The notes under the pieces were generated by a model, which had not been told where the DNA came from, made no database searches, and saw only the letters and a program-made list of their open reading frames with translations. From contig JAGQOY010000064.1 of the NCBI GenBank assembly GCA_020427005.1, positions 1 to 32,469 of the forward strand: a DNA stretch of 32,469 nucleotides, given 5' to 3'. The position numbers were made by a program, and so were the translations under genes. This DNA is from Planctomycetales bacterium. GTDB taxonomy: Bacteria; Planctomycetota; Planctomycetia; Pirellulales; Pirellulaceae. Below are positions 17,833 through 26,065 of the stretch, piece after piece; position 1 is the first letter of the stretch, and each line of letters starts with the position of its first letter.

Positions 17833-18669
17833 TTCCAAGGTTGAACTGCGTTGGTGACGATCTACAAAGGCTTCGTAATCTGCGATTGTGTCTATCCCCT
17901 TGGGACCATGGCCGATTATGTCAACCAGAATCGTGTGGCCAGCCTCCAAGAATCGAAGTTGCTCCAGTTTTTCCAATTGCTCAAGCGGACTGGCGGGCAA
18001 CTCGGACAGTCGCAACAAGAAATCTCGACGGTAAGCGTATATCCCCAAATGTTGTAAGAAAAAGGGAGGGTCGACGGTTAATAGCTCGCTGTCCCAAGAA
18101 CGCACATGGGGAATGGGGCTACGGCTGAAATATAGAGCTCGATGCGCATTGTCACGGACAACTTTTACACACGCGGGATCGTCCAGACGCTGACGAGATC
18201 GAATGGGTGTTGCTAGTGTCGCTACTTGAGCATCTGCATGGCGTTCCAAAAGGTAAGTCACAAGATCAATAGCTTCGGCAGTTATCTCCGGTTCATCTCC
18301 TTGTACGTTTACAAAGATATCAACGCTTGGCATCTGAAGGGCTACGGCTGCGACCCGATCCGTTCCGCTGGCTAATTCGGGAGCGGTCATTACAGCTTGC
18401 CCGCCAAACGACTCAACCGTTGCCAGCATTTGGTCAGAATCCACCGCTACCGTAATGCCCTTGGGTCGAGTAGCGGTAGCTGCGGCTTCATAGGTATGTT
18501 GAATAAGCGGCTTGCCCGTTCGATTGAGTAACAGCTTTTCAGGTAACCGAGTCGAGGCCAAACGAGCTGGGATTACTATGTGACTAGAAACCGTGGGCAG
18601 ATATTGGCCGAGGTTCAAGTCATGAAGGGCCGCTTGGGAGGCATCCTGCCCCGTATAGACGATAGACAT
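17815..18669 (-). CDS. kdsB: 3-deoxy-manno-octulosonate cytidylyltransferase
   Basis: 284 residues. It activates KDO with CTP to CMP-KDO for lipopolysaccharide core synthesis in the cytosol. The nucleotide-binding start IPARLASTRLPEKLL, the VNVQGDEPEI block, HLGIYAYRR and GIDTIADYE are all present in family order. The first 30 residues before the conserved start are extra compared with the usual protein of about 250 residues. No alternative ATG exists closer to the motif, so either the extension is real or a rare start is used. The final GERQK and the TAA stop are encoded inside the palindromic element at 17722-17832. It indicates an LPS-type outer membrane. It has no operon partner. Confidence 0.92.
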   Translation of the reverse strand: MSIVYTGQDASQAALHDLNLGQYLPTVSSHIVIPARLASTRLPEKLLLNRTGKPLIQHTYEAAATATRPKGITVAVDSDQMLATVESFGGQAVMTAPELASGTDRVAAVALQMPSVDIFVNVQGDEPEITAEAIDLVTYLLERHADAQVATLATPIRSRQRLDDPACVKVVRDNAHRALYFSRSPIPHVRSWDSELLTVDPPFFLQHLGIYAYRRDFLLRLSELPASPLEQLEKLEQLRFLEAGHTILVDIIGHGPKGIDTIADYEAFVDRHQRSSTLEGERQK

Positions 18670-18975
18670 CCGTACTTGTCCGTTGCGTAGTTCTAAAGAA
18701 TTGAATTGTTCTGAAAGATCGTGTGGCTCTGAAAATGAACGCCCGCATGCCGTTGCCGTGCATCGGTGAGTAACTTGTCGATTTCAGTGAAAGCAACGGG
18801 CTCATGCAACAGATAATTTTAGTAAGTCGGCTCCTCAAGCCATAGAGCAGTTATCAGCCTGCGAAAATCGAATGTCGCCGGTAAAATATGCCAGCAAAGG
18901 GTGATCGGAATCGTCTAAAATGCAGAGATATTGTTCTAAAAAGGGTTTGATTCTGCTTCTTGAAAAGGTGGCGCA
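18670..18975. other. Divergent intergenic region kdsB / lactonase
   Basis: About 305 bp that should hold promoters for both flanking genes. I see no repeat, hairpin or credible small gene here. Confidence 0.5.
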
Positions 18976-20100
18976 ATGCGATCCATAAATCGTTGGTGTG
19001 TGGTAATTTCAATCTGTGTGTCCTTTGCTTCCAGTTTGTGTGCCCAGTCCTTTTTCATTGGAACCTACACTGGTGGGGCAAGTGAGGGGATTTACTACAG
19101 TCAGTTAGATCCGGGTACAGGCTCCATCGCTCAACCTAGGTTAGTTGCCAAGCTGGTGAACCCCTCGTTTCTTGATATCCATCCTCGATTACAGGTTTTA
19201 TATGCAATCAGTGAGGTGGCAGCCAAGGGTAACGAATCTAGTCAGGTTATGGCTTATCGATTCAATGGTCAGGGAGAACTGACTCCTCTCGGCGGCTGTG
19301 AGGCAGGTGGCGATGGCCCCTGTCACGTTGCCGTACATGCATCTGGCAAGTTCCTATTTGTAGCCAACTATGGAAGTGGTTCGTTAAGTTCCTTCGTGTT
19401 GAACTCCGACGGTAGCATCGGTCAGATGCAAAGTAACATTCAGCATACTGGAAGCAGCGTTAATCCTCAGAGGCAGCGAGAGCCTCATGCGCATTGTGTT
19501 ATGCCCGATCCGAGCGGCAATTTTCTGTGTGCAGCCGATTTGGGAACTGACGAAGTGATTTCCTACCGAATCGACTTGGCTACTGGAGCACTAACGAAAA
19601 CGGCAAGTGTCAAGTTGGTACCTGGAAGTGGTCCCCGGCATTTGGCATTCCATCCGTCAGGGAAGTACGCATTCGTGATTGAAGAACTCTCGTCAACCTT
19701 GTCCCTTTGTTCATGGGATGACCAAAGCGGAAAGCTAAACGTTCTTCAAAATTTGTCCACGCTTCCGGAACAGTTTGGCCAATCGAGTTTTACTGCCGAA
19801 GTGCAAGTGCATCCGAGCGGCAATTTTGTGTATGGATCGAATCGCGGACACGATAGTGTGGCGATCTTCGCATTCGATGAGGCTGCGAAAGCTCTCACAT
19901 TAAAGGGGCACATGAAGACAGGCGGAAAGACCCCTCGCAATTTCAGAATTTCACCCGACGGAAATTTCTTGTTAGCCGAAAACCAGCAATCCGATTCTAT
20001 CATCGCATTTCGAATTGATGCGACGACTGGCAAGCTTGCAAAAGTAGGTGATGGGGTACAGGTCGGTTCACCGTGCTGCATCAAATTCTTTGGTGACTAG
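18976..20100 (+). CDS. Exported lactonase-family beta-propeller (6-phosphogluconolactonase-like)
   Basis: 374 residues with a clear Sec signal peptide (hydrophobic residues 8-23, SLCAQ cleavage). The mature protein opens with FFIGTYTGGASEGIYY and has repeated blade motifs such as HPSGKFLFV, HPSGNFVYGSNRGHDS and ISPDGNFLLAENQQSD. This is the seven-bladed lactonase family (YbhE/Pgl type). In E. coli the enzyme is cytosolic and hydrolyses 6-phosphogluconolactone; the signal peptide here argues for a different, extracytoplasmic sugar lactone. AAAAGGTGG lies just upstream of the ATG. The small membrane protein follows 44 bp later. Confidence 0.88.
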   Translation: MRSINRWCVVISICVSFASSLCAQSFFIGTYTGGASEGIYYSQLDPGTGSIAQPRLVAKLVNPSFLDIHPRLQVLYAISEVAAKGNESSQVMAYRFNGQGELTPLGGCEAGGDGPCHVAVHASGKFLFVANYGSGSLSSFVLNSDGSIGQMQSNIQHTGSSVNPQRQREPHAHCVMPDPSGNFLCAADLGTDEVISYRIDLATGALTKTASVKLVPGSGPRHLAFHPSGKYAFVIEELSSTLSLCSWDDQSGKLNVLQNLSTLPEQFGQSSFTAEVQVHPSGNFVYGSNRGHDSVAIFAFDEAAKALTLKGHMKTGGKTPRNFRISPDGNFLLAENQQSDSIIAFRIDATTGKLAKVGDGVQVGSPCCIKFFGD

Positions 20101-20144
20101 GCAGTGCAGTAGTCCTTGAAGTAGGTGATTGCGAATCAGTTGAA

Positions 20145-20591
20145 ATGTGGCGAGGGTGTCTAGGGCTGAATTGGTTGATGTTACCGATTGGGGTATTGTG
20201 CCTAACGGGACTGGCCGCCGGTTTCCTTTCGACCGACGGGCATATTGTCACATTGAGTTACGTTTGGGATGGAGGCCTGGGTTTCATACTAGTACTGGCC
20301 CTCGGGGTACCCGTACATCTATCAGCGATTATTTTGGCCGTTGTATTCGCTGCTATCAGTCGCTCTCCTCAAGCGAAACGTTTACGAGTTGTCGCGATAT
20401 TGGGAGCCATGTATCACGTGCCAGCCGTCTTGCTGGCCTATGTCCCAAGCGTCTGGCTGATCAATGGACTGGCAATTCTCGGCAGCCATGAAAGGCTCGC
20501 GGACGGCGGTGGGGCTTGGTTAATTCTGTCCGTAGGCACCGCCTGGCATCTGGCTAGATTTTTTCATCAGGAAAGTCCGCAGAGTCGTTAG
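20145..20591 (+). CDS. Small four-TM membrane protein, unknown function
   Basis: Not recognised. 148 residues with about four hydrophobic helices (near 6-28, 42-68, 80-110 and 124-140) and short polar loops, so it is almost entirely membrane-embedded. The ribosome binding site is weak. It lies 44 bp after the lactonase gene and may be co-transcribed with it, which is the only clue to its role. Confidence 0.6.
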   Translation: MWRGCLGLNWLMLPIGVLCLTGLAAGFLSTDGHIVTLSYVWDGGLGFILVLALGVPVHLSAIILAVVFAAISRSPQAKRLRVVAILGAMYHVPAVLLAYVPSVWLINGLAILGSHERLADGGGAWLILSVGTAWHLARFFHQESPQSR

Positions 20592-20779
20592 GTGGCAATT
20601 GCACAAGATTCAATTCCCTTGGAATTCCTGCCGAGTCTCTGTTGAGGAACTGCGAATACGATTCGTAGAACCGTCTGGCAATGTTGGACGTCATGCTGCA
20701 ATTAGCTCTTACTGCCAAGTTAGTACAATTGTCCATGGTTATTTCGAACAGTTTCCTTCTACGAAAGTATGAGCCCACA

Positions 20780-21268
20780 GTGAGTGATCTATCTAAGACA
20801 CAATTCGATAACGCGCTAAAGCTAATTCAGGAACATTTTAACGGAGTTACCGATAAAGATGGCCAGCCATATGTGACTCATTGCTTAAGAGTTATGCATC
20901 AAGTTCAGGGACTCGAATGCCAACTTGTGGCTTTGATGCACGACTTAATCGAAGATACAAGCGTGACAATAGAAGACTTGCACGAGATTGGATTTGAAGC
21001 CTCAGTGATTACGGCAATTGATTTGATGACGCACCGAGACGAAGACAGCTATTGTGAATACGTGGTGGCTCTGAAAACCAATCCACTCGCGAGGCAAGTC
21101 AAAATGGCGGATCTATCAGATAACGCATCGCTCAATCGAGTACTCTTGCGTCAAGAAAGCTGGCATGCAGACACTCGCCGAGTACAAAAGTACATCGTAA
21201 GTTATCAGTTCCTAACAGATCGAATTTCAGAGGTCCAATATCGCGAGCTGATGCAGGAACTCGAATAG
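20780..21268 (+). CDS. HD-domain phosphohydrolase, (p)ppGpp hydrolase-like
   Basis: 162 residues from the GTG at 20780; the frame is open back to an ATG at 20681 (195 residues). The shorter start is preferred because family resemblance begins at LSKTQFDNALKLI. The metal-binding pattern is H34, HD at 54-55 (ALMHDLIED), the following ED and D111 (KMADLSDN), as in the hydrolase half of RelA/SpoT and in Mesh1-type small alarmone hydrolases. No synthetase domain is attached. It probably hydrolyses a nucleotide such as (p)ppGpp in the cytosol, but related HD enzymes act on other substrates. It is followed by the repeat region at 21377. Confidence 0.78.
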   Translation: MSDLSKTQFDNALKLIQEHFNGVTDKDGQPYVTHCLRVMHQVQGLECQLVALMHDLIEDTSVTIEDLHEIGFEASVITAIDLMTHRDEDSYCEYVVALKTNPLARQVKMADLSDNASLNRVLLRQESWHADTRRVQKYIVSYQFLTDRISEVQYRELMQELE

Positions 21269-21376
21269 CAGCTTTGCTATCCAATTCGATAGACGGGCCT
21301 CGACATATAGAGCCAATTCAAACATGACAGAGCTGGCTGTTTATTGATTTTTTCTGGGCTGGATCACAGTATTTGA

Positions 21377-21522
21377 AGTTGTAACAAATCTGTAGCCAGC
21401 ATCATCTTAGCGCGACATCCCGCTCGGCTCGCGGGACGTACCTAAGAGCAATCTAGTAGGTGCCTTTCGCCGAAAGGTACCTTGCCGAAGAGAGCAAGTT
21501 GAGGAGCGTCACAACGTTCCAA
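21377..21522. repeat. Direct repeat, copy 1, with internal hairpin
   Basis: 146 bp that matches 21682-21836 at about 92 percent by eye, apart from a 9-bp insertion in copy 2. It contains a stem where AGGTGCCTTTCG pairs with CGAAAGGTACCT, and a smaller CCCG...CGGG stem (CCCGCTCGGCTCGCGGG). Confidence 0.85.
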
Positions 21523-21681
21523 GGTCTATACAATACAGCGCGACAAGGATTGCAATTATGGGCAATCGAACTTCCATCCCTTCCTGAGTTCTCGATGGAT
21601 AGGCGTTCCAATTGCATGTTTGGCTTGAGCCAGGATTGTTCGATGAGGTTATCAGCCTCTGAATACGATCTCAGCGACTTC

Positions 21682-21836
21682 AGTTGTAACAAATCTGTAG
21701 CCAGCATCATTGTTGCGCTACATCCCGCTCGGCTCACGGGACGTACCTAAGAGCAATCTAGTAGGTGCCTTTCGCTGAAGTCGCCGAAAGGTACCTGGTC
21801 GAAGAGAGTAAGTTGAGTTGCGTTGCAACGTTCCAA
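21682..21836. repeat. Direct repeat, copy 2, with internal hairpin
   Basis: 155-bp second copy, starting AGTTGTAACAAATCTGTAGC and ending CAACGTTCCAA. The 9-bp insertion falls in the loop of the AGGTGCCTTTCG/CGAAAGGTACCT stem, leaving the paired arms intact. Confidence 0.85.
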
Positions 21837-22077
21837 TGTCAACGCAATTCAGTGATTTTGGGGAGGATGTTTGCAAAAACCATTCATGGATTTGAAAAAC
21901 AGAACCGTTGGAGACATGAGGAGGAAAACGCAAGTCTATCAAACTTTGAGAACGGGGATTTGAAACGTCCGATCTATCTTTTGCCGCATGTATCCGAGAT
22001 TATGGGAATATTCTGTTCATTGTCGGCGTCCTTCATAGTAGTACATTACTCGTGCTTACTGAAAAAGGGAGTCGGAA

Positions 22078-23646
22078 ATGAAACAACCTCTGCTTTCGGT
22101 TGTGACTTTTGGAGTGAATAACCTATTTCTAGTACTCCTCGTCGGCCTATCCGGTTGTGGTTCCACGCAGCGGATTGCGAGCTATCCAGCAGTAGAATCT
22201 ACCGTTGCCGAGGCGGCTCCGCAGGACTTGGTAACTTGGAATACGGAGTCCTATGATGCCCTTGCGGAGAACGATTTTTTGGTAGTCATGGAGGAACCTC
22301 AATCGACATTTTCAATTGACGTAGACACAGCTTCTTATGCCAATGTCAGACGATTACTGAACCAGGGCACGAAACCTCCCGCAGGAGCCGTTAGATTAGA
22401 GGAATTAGTAAACTATTTTTCGTACGATTATCCTGAACCGCAGGACGAGCATCCTTTTTCGGTTTCCTCCGAACTGGCGATCTGTCCTTGGAACGAGGAT
22501 CACCAACTATTGCGAATTGGCCTTCGTGGCAAAGCCATTGATTTCGAACGGGAGCAACCTGTAAATCTCGTGTTTCTATTAGACGTTTCTGGCTCCATGC
22601 AGTCTACTGACAAACTGCCCTTAGTGAAGTCAGCATTGCGATTGTTGATCGATCACTTGCCTCCGGGGTCACGAATTGCGTTAACGGCCTATGCTGGAAG
22701 CTCAGGCGTAATCCTTGATTCAACCTCCATCGCACAGTCTGGGGCCATTCTCGAAGCGATCGACAATTTGCAGGCCCACGGATCTACGAACGGAGCTGAA
22801 GGAATCGAATTAGCCTATTCTATTGCCACTAAGAATTTTGTGCCGGACGGAATTAACCGAGTGATATTGTGTACCGACGGAGATTTCAATGTTGGTATCA
22901 CAAACCATAGCGATCTAGTGGACTTCATTGAGCGGCAGGCCGAGACGGGGGTCTATCTCTCGGTACTGGGGTTTGGGACTGGGAATCTGAAAGACTCGAC
23001 GATGGAGAAACTAGCCGACCACGGGAATGGCAACTATGCATACGTTGATTCCCTGTTGGAGGCCCGCAAAGTACTGGTGGAGCAAGTGGGCGGCACTTTG
23101 GTCACAATTGCCAAAGATGTCAAGATCCAATTGGACTTTAATCCACAGTACGTGTACTCCTATCGATTGCTTGGCTACGAAAATCGGCTGCTAGCAAACC
23201 AAGATTTTCGAGACGACGCCAAGGATGCAGGTGAGATCGGGGCTGGACATTGCGTGACTGCTTTCTATGAGTTGGTTCCACCTGGAAGCGCATCTGTCGA
23301 GTCCAGCAACTCGCGACCTTCGGAGTTCGTCACCACGCAAGCCCTCAAGAGTGATTCGAACACCATGCTAAGCGTCAATCTGCGATATAAACTTCCTGCC
23401 GCGAATGAGGGGCTAGAGTTTCAAATTCGTGTTCCCTACGAAGTTACTCAGAACCCGTCAAGGGATTTTCAGTTTGCATCGAGTGTCCTTGCGTATGGCA
23501 TGCTACTGCGCGACAGTAAGTACAAGGGAAAGTTGGATTGGGATTGGGTTATCGGCACCGCCAGCAACTACAAGGGGCAAGACGAAAACGGAATGCGCAC
23601 TGAGTTTGTGCAGCTTGCCAAACTTGGTAAACGCATTGCAAAGTAG
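22078..23646 (+). CDS. YfbK-like von Willebrand factor A lipoprotein
   Basis: 522 residues. A lipoprotein signal ends in the lipobox LSGC, with Cys27 the lipidated residue. The N-terminal YfbK-type domain (STFSIDVDTASYANVRR, LEELVNYFSYDYPEP) precedes a vWA domain whose MIDAS motif is DVSGSM at 169-174, with later Thr and Asp ligands (TDGDFNVG). A C-terminal DUF3520-type region ends the protein. The vWA domain should bind a divalent metal and a protein partner at the membrane surface. GGGAG precedes the ATG. The prenyltransferase-repeat gene is convergent, 42 bp away. Confidence 0.9.
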   Translation: MKQPLLSVVTFGVNNLFLVLLVGLSGCGSTQRIASYPAVESTVAEAAPQDLVTWNTESYDALAENDFLVVMEEPQSTFSIDVDTASYANVRRLLNQGTKPPAGAVRLEELVNYFSYDYPEPQDEHPFSVSSELAICPWNEDHQLLRIGLRGKAIDFEREQPVNLVFLLDVSGSMQSTDKLPLVKSALRLLIDHLPPGSRIALTAYAGSSGVILDSTSIAQSGAILEAIDNLQAHGSTNGAEGIELAYSIATKNFVPDGINRVILCTDGDFNVGITNHSDLVDFIERQAETGVYLSVLGFGTGNLKDSTMEKLADHGNGNYAYVDSLLEARKVLVEQVGGTLVTIAKDVKIQLDFNPQYVYSYRLLGYENRLLANQDFRDDAKDAGEIGAGHCVTAFYELVPPGSASVESSNSRPSEFVTTQALKSDSNTMLSVNLRYKLPAANEGLEFQIRVPYEVTQNPSRDFQFASSVLAYGMLLRDSKYKGKLDWDWVIGTASNYKGQDENGMRTEFVQLAKLGKRIAK

Positions 23647-23688
23647 ACATCTAGTAGCAGACACAGATTCAACACCTATGGTTTACAT

Positions 23689-24831
23689 TCAGCGTTGGTA
23701 AATGGGCAAGTAGTGATATTTGACGGACAGACTCAATACTGCCAAGCTAGTTGTGTAGACCTTTCCCGCACTCGCTTCCTCTCCACCGGGTGCAGACCAC
23801 GCGCCATCGGGTTCTTGGCGATCGAGCAAAACGTTGCGTACGAGTTGTTCGGCCTTTTCCGCTTGCTCGCCGCCACGTTGGTGCATGCCTTGAGCGTAGT
23901 AATAAGTCCCATAATAAAAAAAACGTTCATTCCACTTCGGTGGATTTTCTTCTAACCAACGTACAGCTCCGTGAACAAGAGGTGATTCGTATTCCCCGCA
24001 GACCTGCATGGCCAGCAGGCCAGCTGCCGTCATTGCAAAGGTGGGATTGCGATTTTCTGGCAAGTAACTGAAACCCGCCACGGATTCCACGGGCTCGCCC
24101 CGAGAGTTTAACGGTGACGTATAGGATCGCTTGAGGTACGCGAGTGCTTCCGTGATGGCAGAGGCAGGAACTGCCAAACCATCGTTCTTGGCGGAGCGTA
24201 ACGCCATCAATTGCCACACACTGACGGATAAATCTGAGTCATTTGAATTAGGCGTATATCGCCAACCGCCACGATATTGGCCCGGCTTTGATTGTTGCTG
24301 GGCACTGAGTATCAAATCCAGAGCTTGGCGACAGCGTTGTAGCGTTGTTGCGTTTTGGGGCTCGTCTGCCCCCATGCCTTGCAATTCGGTAAGCATCAAA
24401 GTCGTAATGCCGTGGCCGTACATTCGCGAACTGTCTGGATTACCATAGTAACCCTCCTTATCGACACGGTCATTGCGAATCACGAAATCGAGCGCCCGAC
24501 GGGCAACTTCACCATCGGGCCCAGGTTGATTGGGAGTTAATCCCACACTTGCAAAAGCCATCAGCGCCAGCGAAGTCATGGTAGTATCGTATTGTCGATC
24601 AGCGATTGCTCCGTCGGCTCGCTGTTTAGATGCCAAATAATCAAGCGCACGTTCAATGCCTCGATCAACCTCGTCTGGCTCAAGGTTCCATGGCAAGCCT
24701 ACAGAAGGAGCAGCCGATACATCGGAAATTGATTGGGCTTCAATCCAACCACCTGGCAAGCATAGAGCAATAATGTATACACCCAAAAGTTGGCGTTTAT
24801 CGATCAGAGCTTTCTTAAGTGTGAAAATCAC
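23689..24831 (-). CDS. Secreted prenyltransferase/squalene-oxidase-repeat protein
   Basis: 380 residues from a GTG at 24831, chosen because it places KKALIDKRQLLGVYIIALCLPG as an N-terminal signal-like segment; the frame is open back to an ATG at 25023 (444 residues). The body has repeated alpha-alpha toroid units (IERALDYLASKQRADGAI, RALDFVI, RQALDLIL, DRQEPDGAWS) with helical hairpins. There is no DxDD motif of true cyclases. Proteins of this type are common and exported in Planctomycetota and their role is unknown; they are not expected to make terpenes. Confidence 0.82.
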   Translation of the reverse strand: MIFTLKKALIDKRQLLGVYIIALCLPGGWIEAQSISDVSAAPSVGLPWNLEPDEVDRGIERALDYLASKQRADGAIADRQYDTTMTSLALMAFASVGLTPNQPGPDGEVARRALDFVIRNDRVDKEGYYGNPDSSRMYGHGITTLMLTELQGMGADEPQNATTLQRCRQALDLILSAQQQSKPGQYRGGWRYTPNSNDSDLSVSVWQLMALRSAKNDGLAVPASAITEALAYLKRSYTSPLNSRGEPVESVAGFSYLPENRNPTFAMTAAGLLAMQVCGEYESPLVHGAVRWLEENPPKWNERFFYYGTYYYAQGMHQRGGEQAEKAEQLVRNVLLDRQEPDGAWSAPGGEEASAGKVYTTSLAVLSLSVKYHYLPIYQR

Positions 24832-25168
24832 GTGCACCGACTCTAATTCATGGACAAAATGATAAGGTAAATATTGTATCCCACAGCAACGGATGATTTC
24901 TGTGTGCATGTGAAAAAGAGACAACTGGCGATCCCAATCGCCCAGCATTGGTATTCTTGAAGTGATGCGAAGAGGAAAGATAACGGCGTACTTTTTTGGG
25001 CACGATGATCGCGGCCGAGACAAGGAGACCGAGTTGTGTGGTATGTAGTATGATGGCCTGAAGTGGAGTTTGACAGTGACGATTAAATGCGAAGTATGTG
25101 TTGCAGTTTCAGATGGGAAGAGCCTTTGGACTTTAACGATGCCAGCGACTACGGGGGCAACGACGCCA

Positions 25169-25223
25169 GCGCCTGCGGGTCAAACCTGAAGGCTGACCCT
25201 CGTTTGACCCGCAGCCGAAGGCG
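25169..25223. repeat. Inverted repeat
   Basis: GCGCCTGCGGGTCAAAC (25169-25185) pairs with GTTTGACCCGCAG (25202-25214) and its continuation GCGC (after a small insertion), around a 16-base loop. It may be a remnant of a small palindromic element or a terminator-like structure. Confidence 0.65.
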
Positions 25224-25327
25224 CAGGTGCTTCCTTTGTGTGAATACTTAACCCTTGGGAGGGGCGTTGGCTTTGAAAAGGCCGTAGACGCGGGTAACGG
25301 ACATTGTAGGACGGGGCCATCCCAGTT

Positions 25328-25369
25328 CAGTTTGAAAAAAATGCCCATCCGTTTGAAAAAAAAGCCCAG
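25328..25369. repeat. 21-bp direct duplication
   Basis: Two adjacent 21-bp units (25328-25348 and 25349-25369) both contain GTTTGAAAAAAAWGCCCA. They are A-rich in the middle and border a GC-rich stretch. No spacers or further copies are seen. Confidence 0.7.
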
Positions 25370-25560
25370 CCCGGGTCAGCCTGAGCGGGGCTATACGAAG
25401 ATTCGTGTTAAGAGTAAGCTTTCTGGTTGCCTCCAGCCAGAGATCGATAGGCTGTTCCATATCGGGCACATTGGTTTCAACCAAGGCTTTGCGGACTTGG
25501 GGAAGCTTAAATTACCATTTCAACCCACCCAGATAGCGGTTTTCTAGGAGTTTTGTGCTA

Positions 25561-25812
25561 ATGAGTCCAGCGGAGATTCGTGATGAAATCATCGATATCC
25601 TCAGTGTAATTGCTCCGGATGAAGATTTGAGTAATTTGAACGACGAACAGTCGTTTCGTGAGCAGCTGGAACTCGATAGCATGGACTTTCTGGACATTGT
25701 GATGGAATTGCGCAAGCGTCATCGCATTCAAATACCAGAGGACGAGTATTCGGCACTTGCAAGTATGTCTAGCACTGTGCAGTACTTGGCCCCAAAGATG
25801 GCTGAGATCTAG
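25561..25812 (+). CDS. Acyl carrier protein
   Basis: 83 residues from the ATG at 25561, which lies 10 bases after AGGAG; a GTG two codons earlier is too close to that site. The four-helix carrier fold is recognisable and the phosphopantetheine attachment site is Ser40 in ELDSMDFLDIV. The Met after the Ser is unlike the usual DSL of housekeeping AcpP, which suggests a specialised ACP. No condensing enzyme or holo-ACP synthase is nearby. The next gene on the same strand is a CrtI-like FAD oxidoreductase. Confidence 0.88.
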   Translation: MSPAEIRDEIIDILSVIAPDEDLSNLNDEQSFREQLELDSMDFLDIVMELRKRHRIQIPEDEYSALASMSSTVQYLAPKMAEI

Positions 25813-26065
25813 GCGCCGGGTTGGTAGCTGCTGCGGATCTATTTCAAATACTCAAGCGGCCAAGTTGAGATCTTCGGTGCGTAGGGAGTGAAAGAGGCGT
25901 CGAGTCCGGCTGACATTAGAACGGCTGGATGAGTAGCCCCTTTAGCTACGATGGATCAATTTTAGATTGGAGCGTCGGTGGACAGCCGATGTTCAGACAT
26001 GCCCCCGGGAAAATCCCATAAAGTTGGGAGAATCCCTTACACCTGGGAAGCGCCAGCCCAATCCT

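Larger units (their letters stand above)
21269..22077. other. Long intergenic region with a duplicated element
   Basis: About 810 bp before the vWA lipoprotein gene. It holds two direct repeats of about 150 bp (21377-21522 and 21682-21836). The open frames across it lack ribosome binding sites and recognisable protein features, and those that look similar to each other do so because of the repeat. GGGAG at about 22067 belongs to the downstream gene. Confidence 0.65.
25024..25560. other. Intergenic region upstream of the acyl carrier protein
   Basis: About 540 bp with no credible gene. It contains an inverted repeat at 25169-25223 and a 21-bp duplication at 25328-25369. A GC-rich segment (CCCAGCCCGGGTCAGCC) follows. 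AGGAG at 25546-25550 is the ribosome binding site of the next gene. Confidence 0.6.

Noticed and set aside
17586..18128. Plus-strand open frame of 180 codons
   Set aside because: It covers repeats and the antisense strand of kdsB and has no coding features of its own.
25227..25547. Plus-strand open frame of 106 codons before the ACP gene
   Set aside because: It runs through the A-rich duplication and repeats, with low-complexity Lys stretches and no start signal.
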